From: Clostridiaceae bacterium
GTDB taxonomy: Bacteria; Bacillota; Clostridia; Saccharofermentanales; Saccharofermentanaceae
Assembly (NCBI GenBank): GCA_012718915.1
Contig: JAAYBI010000052.1
Coordinates: 1-33,317 of the forward strand
DNA length: 33,317 nucleotides
Direction: 5' to 3'
Below are positions 16,545 to 24,765 of the stretch, piece by piece (position 1 is the first letter of the stretch; each line of letters begins with the position of its first letter). The translations under genes and the position numbers were made by a program. Below the pieces are notes generated by a model. That model ran no database searches and was not told the DNA's origin. It worked only from the letters and a program-made list of their open reading frames with translations.

Positions 16545-19500
16545 ATGGAGTCAAAGTCAAAACGACTGCCCGGCAAAAAAATCACGTGAATATCATAAAG
16601 ACCGTAAATCCGATCGAAGACAAAGCTCTGATCTGTGTAAGAATCGGCATCTGCAGAGCCTTTGAATTCAAATAAATATACGGTCTCGGTATCGTCTTCC
16701 TGATGACGAAACCGTAATTGAATATTTGTTTTAGGAAGCGGCGTACGCCCGGAGATTATCACTTCGGCTGCGCCCTTTTTCTTGAAATCCATATCCAGGA
16801 AGGAGAGCGTAACGTTATTGGTGATACCGGTGACCTGAGTCTTGGTTCGAGTATAAGCGTCACCGCTAATCGCGTCGCAATCGGCGGCGGGTATGCGTGA
16901 AAATTCTTTGTCGAACATCGTAAAAATAAACCCGCGGACATGACATTTTCGAGCAAAACGAAAGTAGACGTCATGAACTCCGGATATTCGTCCGGGTAGT
17001 GAAAAACACTGTCTTTGATAGATGTTCCATTGACTGGGTTTGTTGTAAATCAGTGTGTCCACGAGTTGTGAATCAGGAGAATCGGGCATGCCCAGCCACA
17101 GTTCAACCGGTAGGGGAGCGCTGTCGAGGCAAAAAATATCAATGCATAGAGAGTCGGCTCCGGCTTTTCCGAAGTCCAAATTATCAAATCCAACGTAACT
17201 GGCATGATCGCGTGCGGTCGAAAAACCGCGCTCATTGCCGTTGCTGATGTCTCCGCCGGATTGCGTATATGTGCCGCCACTGACGTACTGATAAGGGTTG
17301 ATTTGCAATTGTCCGAGACCTTCAGATACGAATGGAATCGACGCGTAAAGATAAGGGTGTACACCGCCGTTGTGGCAGAGGCATCTTACGAAAAATGTGC
17401 CGTCACCCTTGGCGCTGACGACTGCTCCTCCTTCAATGGGACGAATTTCAGCGACGGAGGAATCGACACCTCGGGCATCGGTTACACGCCACAAGAGGTC
17501 ATTATAGGTCGTGTTGCCCGGATGCAAACGATATCGGACAGAGGTGGTTGGCGTTGTCGCGCTCAAGTGGTCAGTATCTGCGAACAACTCGATTTTTCGA
17601 ATGGGAATCTCGGACAGAGAAAGAGAGACAGAGTCATCGGATTGTGGTCGGACGTTATCAATGTCAGATAAATTGTCCTGACCGGTGCCGTCGATGACGG
17701 GCAAACGTAATGACGAGGAAGCCAAGCCGCGCGAACGAACCTTTATGAGAATATCGCCGGGTGTATTGCCGGCTTCGATAATGGCCAGGAGCCTTCCATT
17801 AAATAGTCGCATACTCGATCCTTTGAACGAATCGAAATCGGCGCTGTTTCCGTTATCTATTCCGACCAATTGTCCTGCGCCTTGAATAATAATACCAACA
17901 CGATTGTTTGCATTATCGACAGGGTGGCCATCGAGATCCGTGGCTGATATTTCAATAAACGCAAGATTCCGATGACCGGATCGTAAGACGGTCTGTGCCG
18001 AAGAGAGACAAAGCCGGGCGGCGTCACCAAAACTTCTTCTCACAGAACGAGCTCGTTCACGACCGTCGGAATCGTAAGCCACCGCCTCGAGAACACCTTT
18101 TTCGTAAGGAACAAGGTAGTTTGCAATCAAAGTGTGTCCGGAGCTTCCAATCAAATTTCTGATCCCCAGGCTCTTGCGGTTGAGAAATAATTCGACAATA
18201 GGAGCATTACTGCAGATGCGAACGTCGATCGGTTGTCCTTCGCAAAAATCCCAATACGGGAACAGATGAATCATCGGTTTATCTTGAAAAGAGGTCCACG
18301 CCGCCTTGATAATGTAGTAGGAATCTTTTGGAAAACCGGCGGTATCAATGTGTCCGAGATAAGAAGACTTACTGTGATATGGTGTTGGCTCGCCAAGATA
18401 ATCAAAACCGCTCCAAATGAAGTGGCCGGCTGAAAATGGAGTTTTGCAATCATCGAATATGCATTGTTCGATGGACTTTGCGCCCCAGCTGGTACGGCTG
18501 TTGCCGAGTGCGGAGCACTGCATATCATCATCGGCAAGAATTGAAGCGCTTAATGGAAAATGATAAACACCGCGACTCTGTGCAAGGGAACCGGTTTCGG
18601 ATCCAAAAATGATCCATTCCGGGTGCGATTCGTGGTGGGCGGCGTAATATTTCTCTGCGTAGTTATAGCCGATAAGTTTCGTAATATCAGCGCATTTTTG
18701 GGTGTTTTCCCAGGGCATATAGTTTGAGCAAAATGTTATCGGCGCATTTTCGAGCGGGTCGTGCAAACGAACTTGTGACAGCAAAAATTGAAGCGTGTTT
18801 CGTCCGCCCGGTCCGGCGTGAGTATCGTGAATCTCATTACCGATCGACCACATGATGACGCACGGATGATTGCGGTCTCGAGAAATCCAGCTTTTGACAT
18901 CGAGAGCGGACCATTCGTCGAAAAATCGGGCGTAATCGAATTCGGTTTTAGGCGTCCGCCAGATATCCGTAAACTCGCTCATCACCATGAGCCCCATGCG
19001 ATCGCAAGCGTTCATAAATTCCGGACTCATCGGATTGTGAGAGGCACGAACAGCGTTAGCCCCCATTTCCTTGATGATGGAAAGTTGTCGAACGATGGCA
19101 TCCTCATTCACAGCGGCACCGAGAGCACCAAGGTCATGATGTTGACAGACTCCCCTGATTTTCAAAGGCTCCCCATTCAGATATAAGCCGCGATCTGGAT
19201 CGAAATGCAGTGTTCGGAAACCGAGGCTTGTCGAGATTTCATCGACACATTGGCCATTTTCAATGAGAGAGGAGACCAAGGTGTATAGCGTAGGATGGTC
19301 GGGGGACCAGGTCTCAGGAGAAGAGATTCGAAAATTTTGAGTGCAGCCTCCCTCGCACGCTCCGATACAATGCCCCGAAGCATTGATCAATCGATTCAAA
19401 ATCACCGGTTCTGAGGGACATGCAGATGCGCATGACCGATCAGAAGTTTCTACGGAGACCTGAAGAGTAAAATCGTCTCCGTCGGGTTCGCTATGAATAT

Positions 19501-19957
19501 AGATGCTGTGAGGTAGGAAGTGTGTAGGAGAGACGCGAATGAGTCGGACGTTGCGATAAATGCCGGCGCCGGTATACCATCGAGAATTGGGTGCTTGATG
19601 GATGCACCGAATGAAAATCTCATTGCTTATCGGCCGTATATAATCGGTAATATTTATCGTAAAACCGGTGTAACCGTATTTCCACTCATAGGCGACGTGC
19701 CCGTTAATATATACGGTACAATCCATGTAGACACCGTCAAATTCAAGGTAATAAACACCGTCGATCGGGGCATCGAAAGACTTTCTATACCAACCGATGC
19801 CGTCTCGGTACAAATCTCGACTATCACCTATAAGCCAGTCATGTGGAGTCCGGACCGGCTTCCAAGAGGCATTCGGCAAAATGTCCGGTATTTCTCTTGT
19901 TTTGAGATCTGTCTCAAGAAAAGACCAATGACTGTTGAAATCTATAATCTCGCGCAT
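16532..19957 (-). CDS. large GH2 glycoside hydrolase with C-terminal CBM-like modules
   Basis: Retaining exo-glycosidase of family 2 (beta-galactosidase, beta-glucuronidase or related). The 1141-aa protein has the N-terminal jelly roll (about 1-150), an Ig-like domain, and a TIM barrel with acid/base Glu375 in WSIGNE and nucleophile Glu454 in FGSETGS. Next come DUF4982-like and further Ig-like domains (about 600-830). The last 300 residues look like two CBM6-type sandwiches, ending VYFRFARKCHVRGFIFT and YDIHVIFLPGSRFDFDSIQF. No signal peptide is present, so it appears cytoplasmic. The start at 19957 has AAGGTGG upstream, in preference to the open frame from 19984. It lies 83 bases downstream of uxaC in the same direction, suggesting co-transcription. 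The exact bond cleaved cannot be read; a terminal beta-linked sugar on glucuronoxylan fragments is plausible. Confidence 0.88.
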   Translation of the reverse strand: MREIIDFNSHWSFLETDLKTREIPDILPNASWKPVRTPHDWLIGDSRDLYRDGIGWYRKSFDAPIDGVYYLEFDGVYMDCTVYINGHVAYEWKYGYTGFTINITDYIRPISNEIFIRCIHQAPNSRWYTGAGIYRNVRLIRVSPTHFLPHSIYIHSEPDGDDFTLQVSVETSDRSCASACPSEPVILNRLINASGHCIGACEGGCTQNFRISSPETWSPDHPTLYTLVSSLIENGQCVDEISTSLGFRTLHFDPDRGLYLNGEPLKIRGVCQHHDLGALGAAVNEDAIVRQLSIIKEMGANAVRASHNPMSPEFMNACDRMGLMVMSEFTDIWRTPKTEFDYARFFDEWSALDVKSWISRDRNHPCVIMWSIGNEIHDTHAGPGGRNTLQFLLSQVRLHDPLENAPITFCSNYMPWENTQKCADITKLIGYNYAEKYYAAHHESHPEWIIFGSETGSLAQSRGVYHFPLSASILADDDMQCSALGNSRTSWGAKSIEQCIFDDCKTPFSAGHFIWSGFDYLGEPTPYHSKSSYLGHIDTAGFPKDSYYIIKAAWTSFQDKPMIHLFPYWDFCEGQPIDVRICSNAPIVELFLNRKSLGIRNLIGSSGHTLIANYLVPYEKGVLEAVAYDSDGRERARSVRRSFGDAARLCLSSAQTVLRSGHRNLAFIEISATDLDGHPVDNANNRVGIIIQGAGQLVGIDNGNSADFDSFKGSSMRLFNGRLLAIIEAGNTPGDILIKVRSRGLASSSLRLPVIDGTGQDNLSDIDNVRPQSDDSVSLSLSEIPIRKIELFADTDHLSATTPTTSVRYRLHPGNTTYNDLLWRVTDARGVDSSVAEIRPIEGGAVVSAKGDGTFFVRCLCHNGGVHPYLYASIPFVSEGLGQLQINPYQYVSGGTYTQSGGDISNGNERGFSTARDHASYVGFDNLDFGKAGADSLCIDIFCLDSAPLPVELWLGMPDSPDSQLVDTLIYNKPSQWNIYQRQCFSLPGRISGVHDVYFRFARKCHVRGFIFTMFDKEFSRIPAADCDAISGDAYTRTKTQVTGITNNVTLSFLDMDFKKKGAAEVIISGRTPLPKTNIQLRFRHQEDDTETVYLFEFKGSADADSYTDQSFVFDRIYGLYDIHVIFLPGSRFDFDSIQFT

Positions 19958-20040
19958 CTTACCACCTTGTGTTCTAAAAATCAAAACGTCCGGAGAGGGG
20001 ATCGCTTATCGATGTGAAAAGCAAGGAATTGAGGAGAAGA

Positions 20041-21453
20041 CTAGTTTTTCGATGCGAAAAGCGAGGCGGCGTTTTGATAGCATACCCGTGTCACAATTTC
20101 CTTCAGAATGTCGGGATCGCCGGTCATTCGGCCATCTTCGACCCAGCCCCCCAATAAATCACAGAAAATTCGTCGAAAATATTCATGGCGAGAATAGGAA
20201 AGCAAGCTTCGGGAATCGGTGAGCATCCCGATAAAAGCCGGAAGATAACTCTGGGCGGATAGGCTCAGAAGGTGATCTCTTATGCCTTGCTCGTGATCAT
20301 TGAACCACCATGCCGCGCCATGAGAAATATAAGAGGCGCCGTCGCCTTCGCGGAAACATCCGGCGAGGGTGTCGAGAGCAGCGTTGTCGTTGGGGTTTAA
20401 GCTGTAAAGAATCATACGAGGCAATGAGTTTTGTGTTTGCAGGGCATCGAGATATCGTGCGAGCGTCTCGATGTTATTCCCGTTGGCGATGGTATCATAG
20501 CCGGTATTGGGACCCAGCGCTCCCAGGGCAATCGTATTGTTGTCTCGTCGACAACCAAAATGGACCTGCATCGTCCAACCCTTCATATGGTAGGCCTCGG
20601 CGCAGAACATCATCATTTCGGTCTTATAGGACTCGACGTCTTCCGCGCTCAAGGTAGATTCGGATGTGCTCATTCTCTTTTCGAAAATCTGAGCAACACG
20701 TGCGGCGTCAGCCGGTCGAAAAGCAATTTTCTCCGTGCCGTGGTCGGCGATGACGCAACCGCGATCCGCGAAATATTCGATGCGCGACAGGATGGCATAT
20801 TGAAGGTCTTTGAGGGACAGAATCTCTGTGCCGCAAGCCGCCGAGAGGCGTTGAATGTATTCCGGAAAGGAAGTCTTCTCAATGTCAACAGCCGGGTCGG
20901 GTCGGAAAGTCGGATGAACGCCGACTTTGAACTCGGGGTCCGACAGAATAGCCGTGTGCGATTCCAGGGCGTCAGCGGGATCATCCGTCGTGCACAGGCG
21001 CTCAACATTCGACTGAAGAATCAGTCCGCGTGAACTCATGTCACTTTTGGATAGAATGTCTGAGGATATATCCCATATGGCACCGGCGTTGGCGGGAGTG
21101 ATATCACCGGTAAATCCGAAGTATCGAAGAAGTTCGAGATGGCTCCAGTGATATAGGGGGTGACCGGCGGCATAAGAGACCGTATTGATCCAAGCATCGA
21201 ACTTTTCGCGATCTGACGCATCCCCGGTGATCAGTCGCTCATCCACTCCGGCAGTTCGCATCAGTCGCCATTTGTAGTGATCGCCGCGAAGCCAGATCTG
21301 GGTGATATTGTCAAAACGGACGTCTTCGGCAATGTCCCGGGCGTTGATGTGACAGTGATAATCGACAATGGGCAAGGAGCTCGCAATGCCATGGTACAGC
21401 CGTTGTGAAGCCACACTTCGCAGAAGGATATCATCGTTACAAAAGATGTTCAT
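20041..21453 (-). CDS. uxaC: glucuronate isomerase
   Basis: Converts D-glucuronate to D-fructuronate (and galacturonate to tagaturonate) in the cytoplasm, the entry step of the pathway. The 470-aa length is standard. Metal-binding histidines appear in VDYHCHINARDI (His33, His35), and the family blocks WLRGDHYKWRLMRTAGVDE, GWTMQVHFGCRRDNN and LGPNTGYDTIANGNN are intact. GAGG precedes the ATG at 21453. It is read divergently from eda-kdgK across a 181-base region holding a CTAG-type operator, and the GH2 gene follows it. UxaA and UxaB are absent, so use for glucuronate rather than galacturonate is indicated. Confidence 0.96.
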   Translation of the reverse strand: MNIFCNDDILLRSVASQRLYHGIASSLPIVDYHCHINARDIAEDVRFDNITQIWLRGDHYKWRLMRTAGVDERLITGDASDREKFDAWINTVSYAAGHPLYHWSHLELLRYFGFTGDITPANAGAIWDISSDILSKSDMSSRGLILQSNVERLCTTDDPADALESHTAILSDPEFKVGVHPTFRPDPAVDIEKTSFPEYIQRLSAACGTEILSLKDLQYAILSRIEYFADRGCVIADHGTEKIAFRPADAARVAQIFEKRMSTSESTLSAEDVESYKTEMMMFCAEAYHMKGWTMQVHFGCRRDNNTIALGALGPNTGYDTIANGNNIETLARYLDALQTQNSLPRMILYSLNPNDNAALDTLAGCFREGDGASYISHGAAWWFNDHEQGIRDHLLSLSAQSYLPAFIGMLTDSRSLLSYSRHEYFRRIFCDLLGGWVEDGRMTGDPDILKEIVTRVCYQNAASLFASKN

Positions 21454-21546
21454 AAAATACCTCTACAGGCGGAGGATGGTTATTATGTGGTCGATGTTAT
21501 TGTTATCATATAAGAATAGTAGCGCATGAATTGGTAGAAAACAAGG

Positions 21547-21575
21547 CTTATATATGCTAGAATACTAGAAAACAA
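21547..21575 (-). promoter_or_regulatory. uxaC promoter with operator in the spacer
   Basis: On the minus strand TTGTTT (21575-21570), a 17-base spacer and TATAAG (21552-21547) form a promoter candidate with a weak -35 and a 5/6 -10. The palindrome CTAGAATACTAG (21557-21568) lies wholly inside the spacer. The start point would be about 90 bases upstream of the uxaC ATG. Another -10 candidate (TATGAT, further downstream) has no acceptable -35. Confidence 0.55.
21555..21568 (+). promoter_or_regulatory. eda-kdgK promoter -10 and CTAG palindrome operator
   Basis: On the plus strand TGC-TAGAAT (21555-21563) is an extended -10 with no good -35, about 75 bases before the eda start. The operator CTAGAATACTAG (21557-21568) covers it. 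The same palindrome sits in the spacer of the opposing uxaC promoter, so one bound dimer would silence both transcripts. Only the central bases break its symmetry. It differs by one base from the uxuA site CTAGTATACTAG. Confidence 0.68.
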
Positions 21576-21634
21576 TAAGAGAGCGAGAAACTCAGCTGTA
21601 CTGCTCGGACTTAGTACCGCATGGGAGGAATATA

Positions 21635-22282
21635 ATGAATATAGAGCAAATGATTAAAGATGCCCGACTGATTCCGGTGGTGGTCATAAATCGATTGGAA
21701 GAAGCGGTACCGACTGCACAAGCGCTTCAAAGAGGTGGACTTCCAATCATGGAAGTGACGCTTCGTACAGACTGTGCTCTTGATGCCATTAAAGCCATAG
21801 CGATTCAGTGCCCCGACATATGCCTGGGTGCGGGAACCGTGACCTGTGAAGCGCAGGCCCGTGAGGCTGTCGAAGCCGGAGCGAGGTTTATCGTGTCCCC
21901 GGGATTGGATGTCGCGACGGTCAGATACTGCGTTGCGAATGATATTCCGGTCTTTCCGGGTTGTGTCACACCGACGGAAATTATGGCGGCGTTGGCTGAA
22001 GGGATTCGGGTGGTGAAGTTTTTCCCGGCGAATGTCTATGGCGGAACTAAGGCTCTTAGGGCTCTTGCGGCTCCGTTTGTCGATGTTCGTTTTATCCCGA
22101 CCGGAGGGGTGAACGAGAATAATCTTACTGAATATCTGGATGAGCCGGCGGTTTTTGCGGTCGGCGGCAGTTATATGTGTACAAGTAAAGACATTGAGGC
22201 AGGAAACTATAGTCGTATCGAAGCGTTGACAAAGAACGCCATAGAGGCGGTTCATGCATGGAAAGCAGGGGAGAATAGATGA
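21635..22282 (+). CDS. eda: KDPG / KHG aldolase
   Basis: Splits 2-keto-3-deoxy-6-phosphogluconate into pyruvate and glyceraldehyde 3-phosphate, the last step of the pathway. The 215-aa class I aldolase shows Glu40 in MEVTLRT, GAGTV (65-69), [14 protein letters not shown] and the Schiff-base lysine Lys128 in VVKFFPA, then the FIPTGGV phosphate-binding block. GGGAGG precedes the ATG. Its stop overlaps the kdgK start by four bases (ATGA), so the two proteins are made together from one transcript controlled by the operator at 21557-21568. Confidence 0.95.
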   Translation: MNIEQMIKDARLIPVVVINRLEEAVPTAQALQRGGLPIMEVTLRTDCALDAIKAIAIQCPDICLGAGTVTCEAQAREAVEAGARFIVSPGLDVATVRYCVANDIPVFPGCVTPTEIMAALAEGIRVVKFFPANVYGGTKALRALAAPFVDVRFIPTGGVNENNLTEYLDEPAVFAVGGSYMCTSKDIEAGNYSRIEALTKNAIEAVHAWKAGENR

Positions 22283-23346
22283 AAGTATTAACGTTTGGGG
22301 AAATTATGTTGCGATTGAAGACACCCGGCCATGAGCGATTTTTTCAAAGTCCGGATTTTGAGGCGACGTTCGGCGGCGGTGAAGCCAATGTTGCCGTATC
22401 TCTTGCGCAGTTCGGTTTGGATGCCTCGTTTTTGTCAGTTCTTCCGGACAATCCGATTGGTGATTCGTGCATCGGAGAGTTGAGGCGATTCGGCGTGGAT
22501 ACTTCTCGCGTTCAACGTGGTTCAGGGCGAATGGGCATTTACTTTCTGGAGACCGGCGCCAATCAGCGCGCCAGCAAAGTTGTCTATGATCGGGAAGGAT
22601 CGGCGATGGCAAGAGCTGCGGTCGGAGAAATCGACTGGGATCGTACACTATCTGAGATCAATTGGCTTCATATAACCGGAATTACTCCGGCGATATCTCA
22701 ATCGGCTTTTGATCTGAGTATCGAGGGATTGACCGCGGCCAAGTCCAAGGGAATTACCGTGTCGTGCGACTTGAATTATCGCAAAAATCTCTGGAAGTAT
22801 GGCATTGCGGCCGAGCAAGCTATGCCTAAAATTGCGTCATTATGTGATGTGATTATCGCGAATGAAGAAGATTGCCAGAAGTCCCTTGGTATAAACGCAA
22901 AGGTTTCCGTAACTTCCGGAGAACTGGATACAGATAAATACAGGGCTCTCTCAGAGGCGGTCTTGGCGAAATACCCTAACGTCAAAAAAATCGCGATTAC
23001 TCTGAGAGAAAGCATGAGCGCCGATACAAATGCGTGGTCTGCATGCATGAATAATCGAGAGACGTTTTTGATCAGCAAGCGATATATGATATCCGATATT
23101 ATTGACCGTGTGGGTGGCGGTGACTCATTTGCGGCCGGATTGATATACGGATTACTATTACAGCAAGACGCGGAGATTTTCAAGAAATTTGGCGGTGAGA
23201 GGATGGCAGACGATCAGCATGCACTCGAATTTGCAGTGGCTGCCAGTTGCCTCAAGCACTCAATTCCCGGAGATTTTAACCGAGTGAATGTTAATGAAGT
23301 GAAAACACTGATGCAAGGTGATGCAAGCGGGCGCGTTCAGCGATAA
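22279..23346 (+). CDS. kdgK: 2-keto-3-deoxygluconate kinase (PfkB family)
   Basis: Phosphorylates KDG to KDPG with ATP, linking UxuA to the aldolase. The 355-aa protein has the PfkB N-terminal block ([16 protein letters not shown], residues 31-46) and the C-terminal signature [16 protein letters not shown] with catalytic Asp282. It is somewhat longer than typical KDG kinases (about 310-340 aa), the extra residues lying around 205-255. The ATG overlaps the eda stop by four bases and has AGGGGAG upstream. Other PfkB sugar kinases look similar, but the pairing with eda and the rest of the pathway makes the call firm. Confidence 0.93.
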   Translation: MKVLTFGEIMLRLKTPGHERFFQSPDFEATFGGGEANVAVSLAQFGLDASFLSVLPDNPIGDSCIGELRRFGVDTSRVQRGSGRMGIYFLETGANQRASKVVYDREGSAMARAAVGEIDWDRTLSEINWLHITGITPAISQSAFDLSIEGLTAAKSKGITVSCDLNYRKNLWKYGIAAEQAMPKIASLCDVIIANEEDCQKSLGINAKVSVTSGELDTDKYRALSEAVLAKYPNVKKIAITLRESMSADTNAWSACMNNRETFLISKRYMISDIIDRVGGGDSFAAGLIYGLLLQQDAEIFKKFGGERMADDQHALEFAVAASCLKHSIPGDFNRVNVNEVKTLMQGDASGRVQR

Positions 23347-23510
23347 TATAAGAGTATGCAGAAATGCATCGGATATGCGCAAAGACACCATTGCCGATCT
23401 TTTTGAGATGTCGTTGATTCCGAGGTATTGACGGAAGTAGCGTTTTTGAGAAGAAGGGAGGAAACTGACCCTTAATGCGCACATAGAAGCGCTTGGGGTC
23501 GGATAATCAA

Positions 23511-23849
23511 ATGGAGAAATTTGCAATTTTTGCGTTTCGCGGAGATCCGGTATGCTTTACGCATGTGATGCTGAACGCACTGGATTTGAATGCTAAGGGA
23601 CACGATGTTAAGGTCATTCTCGAAGGTGAAGCGGTAGAGTTAGTTCGGGCGATGCGCGAAAGCGAGATTCGTTTGTTTGCGGACATGGAGAGCAAGGGAT
23701 TAATCGACGCAATCTGCCGTGCGTGCTCTGCGTCTTACGGTGTGCTGGACTATAACGAGAAATCCGGACTTCGAATCGTAGGGGATATGGGTGGTCATGT
23801 CGCAATTTCGACCTACACCGACCAAGGCTATAAGATTATTACGATGTAA
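23511..23849 (+). CDS. DsrE-family protein
   Basis: A 112-aa protein with the DsrE/DsrF-like fold: N-terminal strand KFAIFAFRGDP, helix FTHVMLNALDLNAKGHDVKVILEGEAVEL, and a cysteine pair in ICRACSASYGV (near residues 68-78). Relatives act in sulfur relay or are small uncharacterised proteins often called peroxiredoxin-like; the function here is unknown. I use the ATG at 23511; an in-frame TTG at 23493 also exists, and neither has a strong ribosome binding site at the right distance. A strong AGGGAGG lies further up (about 23455-23461) before an in-frame ATG at 23475 that is cut off by a TAG at 23484, so the start may have decayed or moved. It stands alone between kdgK and a terminator. Confidence 0.7.
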   Translation: MEKFAIFAFRGDPVCFTHVMLNALDLNAKGHDVKVILEGEAVELVRAMRESEIRLFADMESKGLIDAICRACSASYGVLDYNEKSGLRIVGDMGGHVAISTYTDQGYKIITM

Positions 23850-23882
23850 AAGCAATTGAATTTTCATAGAGTATCAGCATTT

Positions 23883-23910
23883 CGGTCGCCATAAGGCGGC
23901 CGTTTTTCTT
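23883..23910 (+). terminator. rho-independent terminator after DsrE-like gene
   Basis: CGGTCGCC-ATAA-GGCGGCCG forms an eight-pair stem with one G-U pair and is followed by TTTTTCTTTT. It starts 33 bases past the DsrE-like stop and separates the uronate side of the window from the Bce module. Confidence 0.93.
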
Positions 23911-23988
23911 TTCTGACAATTGCTGTAAGTGTTATTTAAGCCACGGAAAGGCATAATAGAAAAAAGCACGATGAGAGGGAGATAACGT

Positions 23989-24765
23989 ATGGATATGAAG
24001 CGGATATTGAGAGTCGATAGTTTGAAGAAAACATACGGAGAGGGCGAAAATAGGACCGAGGCGCTTCGAGGCCTGTCCTTTGATGTTCTCGAAGGTGAAT
24101 TTCTCGGAATTATGGGGCCGAGTGGTTCGGGAAAGACCACACTCCTGAATTGTGTGGCGACGATGATCTCTCCCACAGGCGGCCGGATATTATTGGAAGA
24201 TCAGGATGTCTGTCAATTTTCCGGAAATAAACTTGCCGAGTACCGAGGCAACAGGATTGGATATTTGTTTCAGGAATTCGAGTTGTTGGATAATCTGACT
24301 GCTGAAGAGAATATCGTTTTGCCGCTTTCGCTTCACGGCATCAGTCGAATGGATGCGGAGGTGTCGCTGAATAGAATTGCTGAAAGATTTGATATAAAGG
24401 ATGCGCTCCATAAATTTCCGGGGCAGCTGTCCGGAGGACAGAAGCAGCGCGTAGCGGCTGCGAGGGCTTTGATCAGCGAACCGAGCATTGTACTTGCGGA
24501 TGAACCGACCGGTGCTCTTGACAGTGCAAATGCGAAGGTTCTGATGGACAAACTTCTCAATATCAATGTCACTGAGAAGAAGACTATTATGATGGTGACG
24601 CATGCGGTCGGTGTGGCAAGTTACTGCACCAGGATTTTGTTTATTCGGGATGGTGAAATTTCTCACGAGTTGCGCAAAAAACAAGACGAGGATTCAGATG
24701 CGTTTTATGATCGGATCGTCGAGGTTGTCGCACAAGTCGGAGGGGGTAGCGCGCATGTTCTTTAA
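23989..24765 (+). CDS. ABC transporter ATPase, BceA-like
   Basis: ATP-binding subunit of a Bce-type peptide resistance/sensing transporter. In 258 aa it has Walker A GPSGSGKT (43-50), a Q-loop in YLFQEFELLDNLTAEENIVLPL, the signature LSGGQKQR (147-154), Walker B VLADEPTGALDS (168-179) and a switch histidine (THAVGVA). The early segment after Walker A and the QEFELLDNLT block are typical of the LolD/MacB/BceA group. GGGAG precedes the ATG. It overlaps the permease gene by 11 bases and is the first of four tightly packed genes, so it likely moves together with the permease, regulator and kinase as one unit against cell-wall-active peptides. Confidence 0.9.
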   Translation: MDMKRILRVDSLKKTYGEGENRTEALRGLSFDVLEGEFLGIMGPSGSGKTTLLNCVATMISPTGGRILLEDQDVCQFSGNKLAEYRGNRIGYLFQEFELLDNLTAEENIVLPLSLHGISRMDAEVSLNRIAERFDIKDALHKFPGQLSGGQKQRVAAARALISEPSIVLADEPTGALDSANAKVLMDKLLNINVTEKKTIMMVTHAVGVASYCTRILFIRDGEISHELRKKQDEDSDAFYDRIVEVVAQVGGGSAHVL

